Shown piece by piece: positions 11,280 through 23,065 of a DNA stretch of 64,000 nucleotides. The notes under the pieces are model-generated. The model did no database searches, was not told the origin of the DNA, and saw nothing but the letters and a program-made list of their open reading frames with translations. Numbering within the stretch: position 1 is the first letter of the stretch; each line of letters begins with the position of its first letter. The stretch is from Chloranthus sessilifolius (taxonomy: Eukaryota > Streptophyta > Magnoliopsida > Chloranthales > Chloranthaceae): contig CM037587.1 in the NCBI GenBank assembly GCA_021018995.1, forward strand, positions 13,951,366 through 14,015,365. The letters are read 5' to 3'. The translations under genes and the position numbers were made by a program.

Positions 11280-12720
11280 GATGAATCAAGATTTTGTGCG
11301 ATTAGAATGATTTGATGGAACGAACTTTACCCGTTTGCAGTAGAAGATTTTATTCTTCCTCACCACCTTGAATATTGCATACATTTTACACAAGGATCTT
11401 GCTGACTTGCCGTCTGCAAAATCAGACGACACTCTGAAAATCATTACTGTATGAAAGAAATGTAAAGATGATGATTCCATATGCAAGGGTCATATATTGA
11501 ATACGCTCATGAATTCTATCTACGACATCTACGTTAGCGTGTCCACTGCAAAAGAAATCTGGTATGCACTTGATGTGAAATACAGAGTAGAAGAATTTGA
11601 AGATTGTAATTTCTTTATCGATAATTTATTTGATTTTAAGATGAAAAATGATAAGTTTATTCTTGCTCAAGTGTACGACTTACAACTTATCATTAATCAT
11701 GTTAGTTCTATTGGGATTAAACTTCCTGAAGAATTTCATATTGGTGCTATAATTTCTAAATTACTGTCTTATTGGAATGATTATAAAAAGTAGATAAATC
11801 ATCGACAAGAGAATAAATCTTTGTCTATGACTCAACTATTACGCGATCTACGCATTGAAGAAGAATCAAGACTTAGATATTCTAAAGATGATAAAAGAGT
11901 TGATCCCAAAGCAAATTTACTTGGAAATATTGAATTAAATGATTCCAAACTAAATAAGAATAAAAAATAGTTTAAGAGGAAACCCAATGCAGATCAAAAT
12001 GACTAGGATAAATCCAAGAAGAAATATGGAGTTTGTTATGTTTGTGAAAAATCTGATCATTTTGCTAGAGATTGTCACTTTCGTAAGAAGCAAAAAACAT
12101 CATCTCAAACGAATCTCACTGAATTGAAGTTCATAGCCATGATCAACGAAGCCAACTTTGTGACGAAAAATGAAGGATGGTGGCTGGATACCGGTTCTAT
12201 AATTCACATCTCCAACAATCGCGATTGTTCAAAACATACACACCTATGAATGATGGTACAGTACAACTTGGTACTCATGTCATAGCAAAGATTCTTGGAA
12301 TTGGCACAGTGGATCTCAAGTTCACTTCAGACAAGAAGTCACTCTTACTAAGGTTCATTATGTACCTGATATGCACAAAAATCTTGTATTGGGTGACATC
12401 TTGAATAAAAGTGGCATCAAGATGGTTATAAGTCTAATAAGTTAATCTTATCAAAGAATGAGATGCTTCTGGGCAAGGGTTATTCTTGTAATGGGATGAT
12501 CAAACTTAATATGATTGATTCATTTAGTTCTGCTTATATGATTGATTCATTTAGTTTGTGGCATGGTAGATTAGGACATCTAAATTCTAATTATATGAAC
12601 AGTATGATAATTTTAGATATAATTCCTAAATGTGATACTTCTGTTTTGGATAAATGTGAAAATTATGCACATACAAAGATTGTTCTGAAACCTCCTAGAG
12701 CACTCAAGAAACTAGAGTAA
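11280..12720 (+). pseudogene. copia gag-protease-integrase remnant
   Basis: Read across frames. The gag starts with a DGTNFTRLQ-type motif near 11310, followed by the UBN2-like region (LMNSIYDIYVSVSTAKEIW at ~11500). Next come a CCHC zinc knuckle CYVCEKSDHFARDC (~12033-12074), a retropepsin start WWLDTGS (~12180) and the GAG-pre-integrase zinc motif with LWHGRLGHLN (~12555-12590). Stops and shifts break it many times (for example TAG at ~11791 and TAG at ~11968). The frame ends soon after the integrase zinc finger, and no RT is present. It cannot encode a working polyprotein. Confidence 0.85.
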
Positions 12721-12980
12721 AGCACATGGCCATAAATGTACTGACTTTTTGAGAACATTAAATTTTATAATTATAATGTGTGTAGTATATCCGGTTTGTT
12801 GGATAAGATCCTTAGTTCAAGACTATAAGTCACTAAACAACTTGATAAACTTTGATATACTTACACTAAGTGAAAGTTCAAATCCTTTAGATACTTTCAT
12901 TTATGCATTATAATTCTCATATGCTCAAATAGATTATTTAAAATAATAATAAATTTAAAAAAAAAAATATAGTGGGGAAT

Positions 12981-13652
12981 TGTTGTATATTTTAAAAACT
13001 TTTAAAATAGTGAGAGATTGTTGTATATTTCAAAGAGTTTTAAATAACGTTATTTCTTGATTTCTTTCAAGATACACTTGTCTTTTGGTAAAGAGTTTTA
13101 AATAACTTTCTCTCTTGATTTATTTTAAGATATATTTTTCTTGTGGTAAAAATAAGCGTGAGAATTTTTAAATAATTTTTAAACAAATTTTCTCTCTGAA
13201 AAGGTGTCTTAACGATTAGTATCTTTTTCTACGAAAAGATGCTTTAATGGATAGTTTTGTGAAAAATGGTTATCTTTTCTTATGAAAAGATGCCTTATCA
13301 TTTATCTTTCTCCGAAAGGTTGCATCCATGTCTATTTAAAGAAATTATTTTATCTTTTACAGACAAGGAAAAAGACACAAGAAAATAAGATTTTTTTTCA
13401 AATCTTTTCGGCCATATTATGTAGTGTTTATAATTTTCTTTTGTGAGTGCAAACACAAAAAGAATTACAGAGGGCTGAACTTGGTTGTATTCCGGGAATG
13501 TGTTTGCTATTCTTCTCTTTTGCTATCACGATTATAACAGGAAGAAGACAAATAATATTTAGAGAAAGCGTTTATCTTAATCTGCCTCTAAGTTTTACCC
13601 TTGATTCCATCTCCTTTAATTTTTACTTTCATCCTTTCAATAATTTATAACA
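12981..13652 (+). repeat. 3' LTR of the copia element
   Basis: 672 bp, starting TGTTGTATATTT and ending TTATAACA, preceded by the purine tract AGTGGGGAAT. It is similar in order to the 574-bp LTRs at 35628-36201 and 38942-39515 (reverse strand): repeated TTTTAAATA near the start, a row of AAAAGATG-type repeats, and GAACTTGGTTGTATTCC near the end. Confidence 0.75.
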
Positions 13653-13714
13653 TTCACAACCAAAGATTTTGCGGCACAACTGGTAGTTCCACTTCCAACA
13701 TTCACATCGTTAAC

Positions 13715-14005
13715 GGCTTTGAATCAGATGATGGAAATCATTCTTCATCCCAATCTTTCACACATTAGATGTTGAGATCTTGGCCCACCCCTCAAATTGT
13801 CAAACATTTATTAAATGTGGCACACCTTCTCAAAGTGATTGTGATTATGGTGTACTATGGTGCACTGTGATCATGTATGCGTGCCATGTGTAATCAACAT
13901 ATGACAGTATGGTATACGATTCATGATCTCAAGATCTAATGTATGAAAGTTTAGGACTAAAAATGACTTGTATCGTCTGATTCAAAGCAGTCAATGGTGT
14001 TAACG
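13715..14005 (+). repeat. MITE-family copy
   Basis: Contains GAATCAGATGATGGAAATC near the start and TTCAAAGCAGTCAATGG near the end, with the family words CCCAATCTTTCACACATTAG and TTGAGATCTTGG between. Related to 1-345, 8100-8410 and the complete copies at 386-826 and 62066-62469. Confidence 0.5.
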
Positions 14006-14174
14006 ATCAAATCATCAATTTCACTCAAGAATCTTAATTTGGTTGCAAAGCCTGCTACCGTCAAATCTTTCTCCACATGGTGTCTCGTTCCTAATTACCA
14101 CACTATTTCCTCAGCAAAGTCAAGTATTGTTTTTTGACCAAGTGTCACTATATTACCACCTGAACACCATTCTT

Positions 14175-15070
14175 GATGCTTAACATTCAACCACTAATAT
14201 CGAGGTCTCTGAGGAATCAAATTTGGCCATGTGTAAAACTTTTTATTTATTTATTTATCATCAAATTGGAGCCAACTATATGATTGAGATAAAACCTTAT
14301 CATCATTTCATCACATAGGCCACATAGGAAGACTTTTTTGGTCAATCTATGTTGTCTATGTGGTTAAGCTACATGTGAAGATAACAAGAGGACTTGAGTA
14401 TTGGATTTGGGCACTTCATTTGGGATATATTTAATCTTGTAAGCCTTTGATGTTAGGTAAAAGGGGGACAAATTTGGGCATCCATCTCAAAATCAAATGA
14501 CTATGAGTGAAGGGGCTCAAGATCTTATAAGAGGAGAGACGTGACTATGAATATCCGATGTGGGACTAAACTTCAACACGCCCCAACATGTGTTGGCAGG
14601 GCAAAGCCAAATCATATGGGCAATTGAATTGGGTGACATGGAGCGACCGAACAAAGCCAAATCACCTTCTTTGATGGTTAACATACAACCATTAATACTG
14701 AAGTCTTTGAGGAATCAAATTTGGCCATGTGTAGAACTTTTTATTTATTTATTATCAAATTGGAGCCAACCCTAGGATTGAGATAAAACCTTATAACCAT
14801 TTCATCACATAGGCCACTTAGCAAGACTTTTTGGTCAATCTATGTTGTCTAAGTGGTTAAGCTATGTGTGAAGATAACAAGAGGACTTGAGTATTGGATC
14901 TGGGCACTTCATTTGGGATATATTCTATCTTATAAGCCTTTGATGTTAGGTAAAAGGCGGATAATTGTGGGCATCCATCTCAAAATCAATTGACTATGAG
15001 TGGAGGGGCCCAAGATCTTATAAGAGGAGAGCGAGGCTAAGAATACCCGATGTAGGACCAAACTTCAACA
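14175..15070 (-). mobile_element. Pair of ~395-bp LTR-like direct repeats (TRIM-like)
   Basis: Two collinear copies, about 14175-14578 and 14676-15070, separated by ~100 bp. On the minus strand each starts TGTTGAAGTTTRGTCC, followed by a TATA-like CTCTTATAAGATC; CATCTCAAAATCAA is another shared block. The spacer contains CAAAGCCAAATCA twice. The size and layout fit a terminal-repeat retrotransposon in miniature. No matching target duplication or canonical primer site was found, so the outer left boundary is approximate. Confidence 0.6.
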
Positions 15071-15147
15071 AAAGGATTCTGCTATGAGTTTCGTATGAGG
15101 GATTGTAGTAAACACATGTTTGTATTAGGTAGGGCTGCTAATGGGTC

Positions 15148-17075
15148 AGGTTGTGTCACGACTCGAAATCCTACCCTTACTCGAAGGCCTAGAATCTTGT
15201 GTTGTGACCCGCACACATTCCAATGCAATAAGCGGACATCAAAGTGAGCAAACTTATTTAATAATTCTATCATCAGAGTGAGCAATTATTACTCAAGATT
15301 ACCTTGATTCTATAATATTTGAAACTATGACAATATTATCTATGAAATAACTGCAAATAGAGAATATCAATCTAATTATTCTTACCCATTGAAATTTGAG
15401 GTTCAACTAGTCTCCCGTGAATTCTTTTGCTACTGTAAGTGTTGTCTTACTCTAAAGCTCCACAAGAACCCGAGTTGATATTTTGCGGGGGTAAGTTATT
15501 TGGATAACTTAGTGGATACACAAGGGATCCTCCCTCAAGCTACAGAGGTCGTGTGTTCAACCAATTGAGTGTAAAATAACATCTCAATAACGTAGAAAAT
15601 AGTAGGAACGACATTATCAAAATATAATATCAAATCGAGATAACAAGCCAAAATAACAATTGATAAAATAGTAAAAGCGCATGCTCAATGTGACAGCAAT
15701 GCATGCTATATATCATTCCTGTACTTATACCCTTTTTCCTAATCAGGTAGTCTTCTTGATATTCAGTTTTTTTCAAAATTATCCATTATTATTAGCTTTC
15801 ATGCGTCCATACACCACGTGGTCGCAATTATAAATAGTAACAGTAAGATGATTTGTGTCAGAGTCGTTGCTTGAACCTGACACGCGATAGGGTCGTGTCA
15901 GATTGCCAATCACCACTCATTGTGGTGTCAATAATCTATCTCAGAATAAAATATATATCCCCATGTAACTAAATGGGGACGGGCTCATCAGAAATAGAAC
16001 ACAATGTTTTCACAGAGTCGGGAACCGCATCTCGACTGTAGGCATTGAGCGCTTACAGTGACTTGACGTAAGGTACAACACGTATATATTACAGATTCAA
16101 ATTTATCAGGTTTGGCTAGCCTTACAACAGTGTTTTCAGTAATAGTTTTTTACTAAGTTTTCCAGAAATAGTAAGTCTCAGAATTAGAAACATAATAGAA
16201 TCTTTTACGAAGTTTAAAGGCCCAAGTGTGATTGAGAACTATGAATCATATCTCAAATCGAGGGGATAAAGAATTCACACTCACACCCATTCGACTTGGC
16301 GTCCCATACCACCATGTGTTGTGAGACATGTGATTAAAATATCTTCGGCATTTTGATGCCATTACGGTCGGAACCACACCAAGGTAAAGGTAGCAGACTA
16401 GTTCTTCTAATTGTCAATGACACAAATGCCCTAACAGAAAATCTCTATGTGATGTATGAATGAAGAAAATTGATGTAATATGTCGACGAACAGTACAAGA
16501 GATCTAAATAAGAAGAATAATGCAGATTAAGCGGTATGATATATACAGAACTATAACCCAAATTTGGCATAAGGCTCGATCGACCCACACTTCGAGAATG
16601 ACATACTTTTGAGCTTCCGAAAGCATTACTCGAAACCTTAGGAATCTTCATGAACCGTTAGAAGCCAACCCAAACCCTTAGGAACCTTCCCGGACCTATA
16701 GAACCTGATTTGAACGAGCTAAAAATAGCGGATAGAAATAGGAGTGCTAAAGTTTACATAGATATTTACAGGAGCTAATGCCTATATCATTGGAATGTAG
16801 AGGTTCCTAGATTTCCAACGAACCAAGAATCGTCTAATTCCGAGGTATTCATCAAAAGTAATGGCGAATTGAAAATTATGAAAAACTGCAGGAATTTGGC
16901 TAGGCATACATAATATGCACGCCCAGGCAAATTGTGGCTGATTTTGGCTAGGCGTGCATATTATGTACGCCTAGCCAAATTGGCTGAAATCGAGTTGGGG
17001 CCCCCATGGGTCTTCACTTCTAGAACCCTTAGGCCTGGTTTTTAATATAGGCATGCATATTATGCACGCCTTCAT
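15148..17075 (-). mobile_element. LTR-like element with palindromes and conserved module (element C)
   Basis: Left end TGTGTCACGACTCGAAATCC resembles the reverse-strand end of the well-bounded element at 28461-30873. Read on the minus strand it carries a palindrome pair (17071 down to about 16895), then the conserved ~80-nt module (about 16880-16790), and later a pyrimidine stretch resembling a splice-acceptor region near 15480-15520. The right boundary is lost against the neighbouring Ty3/gypsy LTR. No coding capacity recognised. Confidence 0.45.
16890..17075. repeat. Cluster of GGCRTGCATAWTATGCACGCC palindromes
   Basis: Three near-palindromes centred at about 16911, 16961 and 17062. The middle one (16944-16978) pairs over 35 nt with one or two mismatches. 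A fourth copy of the word lies at about 19152-19172, on the far side of the Tat LTR and primer site. See the finding on palindrome clusters. Confidence 0.75.
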
Positions 17076-18072
17076 TAAAACTCTATTTTTTTGCAAAAAT
17101 GGCAGAATTTCAACTTTGGGGTGTGACTTGTGGACAACCCCAAAGTTTGGGGTGAGTTTCTTTAGGACCCTAGCACCCCCACTAGCTCTCTTTATAACTC
17201 TTTTGTCACTTAAATTCCCACCCTATCATCTACCATTAAAACCCAATTCCCACCTATCTAAGCCCTAGAAATCCTAAAAAGCCTTAGATTTTGCATTACC
17301 TAATTCCTAAACCAATTAGTGATTTAAGCCCTCACTAATCCTATCCAACTCTATAAATAGAAGGCCGCCCCCCTTGTCTAAGACTCCTTTCTCCAAACTT
17401 AAAGGAAAAATTCTACAAAAATCCCTCCTCATTCCAAGATTCAAAGCATCCAAGCCTTAGAATTTTAGCATCCCTCATAGCCATTACACCTCCATCACTC
17501 CTAAGCCTTCAAACCTTAGTTAGAGCTCTCTCATACCATCATTCCTAGCTTCCCAAACTTCCAACCTTTAGCAAATCTAGGACCTTTTCCTAAACCATTT
17601 ACTTTCGGAAGCTTACCGGAGTTAGCATTGACATGACGATCCAACAACGGTCCTACAAGGGCTCGAGAGCTCCCACTCTCCTCTCTATTTCTCTATCTTT
17701 GTTTGCTTTTCTCTATCATAAAATTTGAGTCGTTATGCCGTCGAAATTTCAGTGATTACAAGGAGCTCAAATAGGATCGGAGCGCCTTCAAGCAAGGGAA
17801 AGTGTCGCTCAACTTTAATATTTTTTTTTTATACTCAGCCATAGTAGAGATCACTTACGAGAGGGTTAATCGGGTGCCTAACACCTTCCCGATTGATAAC
17901 CAAAGTCCTCACCCAAGAGACTTTGGCGTTGACCGATAATTCGAAGTCAAATCTAGCACTTCGGTGCATACGATATTGATTTTGGGTATCCCAGGACACT
18001 AAAAGCTCCGGATGGCGACTCCATCATTGAGCGCATCATCGCGACAGATTGTTGAAATCCACGGTTGCATAG
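17076..18072 (+). repeat. Probable 5' LTR (3' part) of a Tat-lineage Ty3/gypsy element
   Basis: Promoter-like TATA at CTCTATAAATAG (~17352) is followed by a pyrimidine-rich transcript leader. Then comes the block GGGTGCCTAACACCTTCCCG (~17873), a hallmark near the 3' end of Tat-group LTRs. The LTR ends just before the primer-binding site at 18074. The start of the LTR could not be fixed; it may lie upstream in the palindrome region. Confidence 0.6.
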
Positions 18073-18073
18073 A

Positions 18074-18091
18074 TGGTGACTCCACTGAGGA
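18074..18091 (+). promoter_or_regulatory. Primer-binding site of Tat element
   Basis: TGGTGACTCCACTGAGGA resembles the TGGCGACTCCGCTGGGGA-type site of Tat/Ogre elements (tRNA-Arg primer, from memory). A second similar word, ATGGCGACTCC, lies at about 18012. Confidence 0.65.
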
Positions 18092-18891
18092 TAATTTTTA
18101 GAACTTATACTTGAAGTTCGCTCTATTGCATCTATTTATCATCTTTTTGCTATATTTTTGCTCTATTTGGCCTAGTCATTTGATTGACACCCTTTTATGT
18201 TTACTTGCTACTCACCCCTAGGATTTTATATTTTTACTTACCCCTACAATTCTGTCATTTACCACCTTAGCCAAACACTTGATAAATTAGGTTTAAATTC
18301 CGTCATTTACCACCTTAGCCATTTGACGGGTTACTTGATAATTAGATTTAATTTTTCGTCATTTATATTTCGACACTTTATAATTTCCACCTAGTCACTT
18401 GACTGACCCTGTCTTTTTCTTATTACTTGTCCTATTCCACCAGTGGACGTCAACCCGTAGTGGCGGCACGGGACTCCCATAGCCCGGTATTGTGAACGGT
18501 GGCGAAAGCCCCAAATTTGGACTTAAACATAACTTCCTTAATATGATTTTAAAAATGAACTAAGGGACATAATAATTTTATTTTTGTGGGTAGCTTTTGC
18601 CAAAGGGAGGGAAAATTAAGCTACGATACACCCAACCCAGTCTCAAGTAGAATGACAACCCTAGTGGTGATGATCTTGAAAAGGATCATCCAATCCAATA
18701 TCTGAGAAGGCACTCGCGCTGGAGGTATATCAAATGGGTAACCAAAATTATTACGAAACTTAAAACCTTGGGGAGAGCGTTAGTATACATCGAAGCGGCC
18801 TCGTATCCCTTTAGGTACGGTGAGGAGAAACCCGATCAAGCAAAGAGAAATCCCGAGTGGCATCGCCCCCAAAAGCCAAGTCAAAATACCA

Positions 18892-19033
18892 CACTACAAA
18901 TATAAGGTGTTTCAGTGGCACATGCTATTAAGGTGTGTAGTGGCAGTTTTGGTAGCAACAAGACTAGTAGCGACAGTTTTTGGTTAATAGCGGTAGTTTT
19001 TGGCTGCCACTAATAGTCTTATTTTTTGCAGTG
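18892..19033. mobile_element. CACTA MITE, 142 bp
   Basis: Starts CACTACAAATA; its other end on the reverse strand starts CACTGCAAAAAA. It is flanked by a perfect 3-bp duplication CCA (18889-18891 and 19034-19036), as expected for CACTA (En/Spm) elements. The interior has subterminal repeats of AGTGGCAGTTTTTGG type. No coding. Confidence 0.88.
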
Positions 19034-19056
19034 CCAACTCAAATATGCTATCCAGA

Positions 19057-19059
<3 letters not shown>

Positions 19060-19097
<38 letters not shown>
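19060..19097. repeat. (TA)n microsatellite
   Basis: Long uninterrupted TA tract inside the Tat leader. Confidence 0.95.
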
Positions 19098-19100
<3 letters not shown>

Positions 19101-19869
19101 CCGAGCGTTCATAATACAGACGCACAACCAAAAAATAAGTTTCTTTGCACAGGCATGCATAATATGCACGCCCAACTAAAAAGTCAGATTTTTTGCTTAG
19201 GCATATGCACACCTAGCTTGTTTGCTAGGCAGTCCGAATTTGAGGCCTTTTTTCACAATTGGTTTTTAGATTCTCGACACTTTCTATATTTTAGATTCTC
19301 GACACTTCCTACATATGCCCCCGTTCATTGGTTTTTAGATTCTCGACACTTCCTACATTTTAAGGTGCCCAAGACTCTCTCGCCGGTCAAGGGAGGTCAC
19401 CAGCATATTGGTTCTTTTAAGAGATTGGGTTACTGTGTGAAAATTTGCTCCCTTAAAGATCAAGAGATTTTTTCTCTTTGATTCTTAAGAGGGAGGCATC
19501 CGAGTCTCGCTATAGGAAGCTTTGGGGGTGTTAATGTCATCTGATAAGGGAGTTCCAAGGCCCCCAAAAAAAAAAAAAAAATTTAAATATCATCAAAAAA
19601 GAAAAATAAAAAAATAAAAATAAATTGGGTGTGACTTGGTTTCGTAGCCACAGCATCACCGTACCCACCACCATCCCATAGGGGAAGAAGAAAAAAGACT
19701 CTTAGGCGCCATACCCAACCCGTACCTTACTCGCCAACAAATCATGTCTTGGGTGGTTGATCTGATAATTTTTTACCCGGATTCATCCCCACCACATTCC
19801 CCCCTACATTCCCACATAAAATAGATTCTCATCTCCAATCCCTCCACCCAATTCCGATTTAACGTCACT

Positions 19870-20935
19870 GGACCCTTCGGTGCACCCATTTTTCCCACCA
19901 CATCAAACCAACACACACCCAATCTTCCCCCCACATAAACTTAAGTCAGGCCCAACTTTCCCCTTACGTCAACCCAACATTCCCCCCACATTAACCCAAG
20001 TCATGCCCATTTTTCCCCTAACTTTCATACACATGTTCCCCCCACATCAACCCAAGTCATGACCAATTTTCCCCCTACGTCAAACCAAGTCACACCCAAT
20101 TTTCCATCCACTTCAAACCAAGCATCACCACCACCCTATACTATTCCTCCATCAAGAGAACACTCTGCATCCACTCCCATGACTGATCCCATGGTCATGA
20201 TGGAAGAGATGATGAGGACGTTCACCGCATGGAAGGCTTCTCAAAACCTTCATAATCCATCCCAAACATCCTCAAACTTCCAACAAAACCTCCAAAATCT
20301 TCATACCCCATTCACCCAAAATACCAATCCTAACCAACCCCACTTAATCCACACCACCCAAGGCTCCCATCATCAACCATGGAGTCACCCAAGTGGCCCA
20401 CAAAGGCCACATGTCTAAACCCAAGCCCATTCAGGCCCAAACCCAAGGGTCTCATCCTCAAGCCATCCAGAATTCTCCCAATTTTCCACATACACCCATG
20501 CCCAACAAGCACACCCCATTCATCCTCAAATGACTAACCCATTTTTCCCAACTCATTAACCTGGCATGAGCTATACCCATCCACATCCATCATACCCATC
20601 CCAACATGGGAATTTATCTCAAACCATCAACCATCCCCAATTTATACATTCTCTCACTCCTCAACCAAATCATCAAAATCCGCATCAAGTACAATGGTGT
20701 CACCAATCACCCGCTCAAACCCTCCAAAATCCACCATTCACTCATCCCCTTACCCTATAAACCAGTCATCAAAATCCTCATCAATCCCAATGGCCTCATC
20801 AAGCACCCACTCAAAACCCATTGTTCACACAACCTCTCACCCACAAACCAGTCATCCAAATCCTCGTCAAATACAGTGGCCTCATTAAGCACCACTCAAC
20901 CCATTTAGAATCCGCCCGATAATCTCATCCCTCCT
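19870..20935 (+). pseudogene. Proline/histidine-rich N-terminal region of Tat gag
   Basis: Low-complexity coding sequence rich in Pro, His, Gln, Asn and Thr, spread over three frames by stops and shifts (frames near 19880-20062, 20059-20418 and 20566-20760). In the early part FPPH/FPPTSNQ repeats are visible. At 20671-20940 there are three ~90-bp repeats, each with CATC(A/C)AAATCC and then AATGG-CTCA blocks. A segment MVMMEEMMRTFTAWKASQN (~20192) resembles the short conserved helix before Tat gag cores. This is the linker/prolyl domain of a retroelement Gag, not a host gene. Confidence 0.7.
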
Positions 20936-22190
20936 CCACTTATTGATGAGGGCCATCAATATGTGGAGGATGAAGCACAAAATAGCGGGGACTACGCAAG
21001 GGCATTTGTCAGTTTCGACCTCCCATATCCTATCTTCACCAACCACCAGGCACTCGGGAATGAATGGGGGCAGCCTAGTGGGGGAACAACCTCAGTTCTA
21101 TAGTATGGGGAATCAGAACTATTAAAAGAACAAATGAACAAGATCCAAGAATAATTAATGAAGTTGGGTGGAGCCGAAATCCACACTACCAATTTCTCCG
21201 ATTTGTGTGTGTTTGTCGAGGTGCCATTGTCGCCCAAGTTTAAAGTGTCGTCATTTGATAAATACAACGACACCGACAACCTCATTGCGCACCTCAAGTC
21301 CTACTATGGGGACATGTGCCAGTATGGCGGGGATGAACGCCTCCTGATTAAGGTGTTCCAGAAAAGCCTCACAGACCCATCTTTAAGATGGTTCACTTCT
21401 ATTGAACCATCTATGATAAGAACATGGAGAGATCTCACCCACCTATTTTAGGAACAATATGTCTACAACATAGACATCGAGCCCTGCAAATCTGATCTTA
21501 TCCCACTTGAAACAAAAACCCAACGAGACTTTCAACGAGTATCTCGGGAGGTGGAAGGCCTTGGCAGGCCAGGTGAGGAATCGCATACTAGATGAGGAAT
21601 ATATCGAGATGATCTCTAAAACTGTATTGCCCGTTATATTGGATTTCATTATGTACCAGTAGCAGGCCAATTTTGTTGATCTTGTATGAAATGCCAACCG
21701 TTGGCGATAAGAGAGGGTCGATTAAATAAAACAGTGGCCAGTGAAGCCCGCAAGTTCACAGAACAAAGGAATGAGAAAAGGACAAAGACTGAAATCCAAG
21801 CAATAATGTCTTCACAGCCAACCACTAGCGCGACACCATTTCAGTTCGGGGCATCACAACAAGCCCCAACATAAGCAAATCAAGTGCAGAGACAGGGCAA
21901 CGTCCCATGAGCACAGCAGACCCCCGAACAGGGAAGGGCCCGCCTTAACTGAGTATTCACACCGTTAGAACAATCTTTGAATGTGTTACTTCCATGCTAA
22001 TTGAAAAAGGATTGGTTATTCCATTTCGGCCTCGACCTCCGTCGAATCCTCTCCTGAGGAACTACGACCTAACCATGCACTGTAATTTCTATCAGGAGCC
22101 GGAACACCCAACCGATCAATGCTTTCCATTAAAGCATGCGATACAAGACTTGATTGAGGCAGGAAACTCATTCCCCTGACGGCTTCCCAA
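20936..22190 (+). pseudogene. Tat gag core and zinc-knuckle remnant
   Basis: The clean frame at 21158-21451 has the retrotransposon gag fold: PLSPKFKVSSFDKYNDTDN, then YYGDMCQYGGDERLLIKVF and WFTSIEPSMIRTW. Frameshifts then move it (~21450-21700). A later frame at 21994-22179 has CNFYQEPEHPTDQCFPLKHA, the Tat-type cysteine/histidine motif. Role in the family: coat protein forming the RNA-packaging particle. At least four stops or shifts make it non-functional. Confidence 0.82.
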
Positions 22191-23065
22191 GCCAATGTAC
22201 ACACCAATATACACCAAGCACCATTTTCGCCGCACCCACAAGGAGGAATGGGACCAAGGGCCACCATTAACATGCTGGAAGAAGAGATGGAAGAGTTTGA
22301 TCCCTCAGAACACATCAATATCGGAGGAATTATAGAGTTACTAAGGAAATGGAGCCAGAGGAATGAAATCATAGGGGTAGTCGAGCCTCTAAATTTAGCC
22401 GACTATTTCCCCAATCCCACATCCCAAGCGACACCTCTAGATCTGAGGCTATACTTTTCAGCACCAACTCCTGTTAACCATATTCAGCCCAATTTTACCT
22501 CACCACCGCTATACCAGCCATTTCCAGTACTAACCCCTTCAAGTACATGGTGCCCAATTTTACCCCACCTCCCCACCAATCAACTACAGTTCGCCCAGTG
22601 CTGCCGTACTACCACCAGTCTACCCATCTCCAACATTAGTCAACCATATTTGGTCCAATTTTTTCACGCCATCAATCTAAGCATCTCCGATACCCTCATC
22701 CACTCCTTTCCAGATCCCCGAACCAACTTATGGTCCCAATCAGGTTCCACTCAATTATAGCCAAACAGATGTCAATGCTGACGACAACAATAATGAAGGG
22801 ACCGCCAAATTCATCACACGATCGGATAGAATCTCTAAACAGTCGGAGGTGTTGGCACCAATCCAAGTCGAGGAAAGAAGGAAACCCGCATTGGTACACC
22901 TCATGGAGCGGATGAGCCGAGAATACGTATTAGAAACATAATTTAAAAGAACGTCGGCTCACATCACCATCTGGGACCTACTAATGACGTCTCCACCCCA
23001 CTTCCAAGCTCTAATGGGAGCACTGAAAGATGCCCATGTATTAAACAAAGTCTCCCCCATATGAG
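22191..23065 (+). pseudogene. gag-protease linker of the Tat element
   Basis: Continuation of the polyprotein in shifting frames (for example 22248-22760, an acidic start EEEMEEFDPSEHINIGG and then a Pro-rich stretch). This region is variable in the family and no enzyme domain is expected. Several stops. Confidence 0.6.

Larger units (their letters stand above)
11152..13652 (+). mobile_element. Decayed Ty1/copia element (Tork-like)
   Basis: Plus-strand copia element, heavily deleted. The 5' LTR survives only as its last ~77 bp (11152-11228). A gag-protease-integrase remnant follows (11280-12720), then a direct jump to the 3' leader and the 3' LTR (12981-13652). Reverse transcriptase and RNase H are missing. 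The polypurine tract AGTGGGGAAT abuts the 3' LTR. The 3' leader and LTR are related to the non-autonomous element at 35628-39515 on the other strand. Confidence 0.8.
18092..19869 (+). other. Untranslated leader of the Tat element
   Basis: Long non-coding leader before gag. It contains two copies of TCATTTACCACCTTAGCC (18250-18330), the CACTA MITE at 18892-19033, a TA microsatellite, three copies of TTTTAGATTCTCGACACTT (19246-19350) and an A-rich stretch near 19570-19625. No gene of its own. Confidence 0.6.

Noticed and set aside
11497-11793. A 98-codon host ORF
   Set aside because: It is the UBN2-type gag segment of the copia element, continued in the same direction past a stop.
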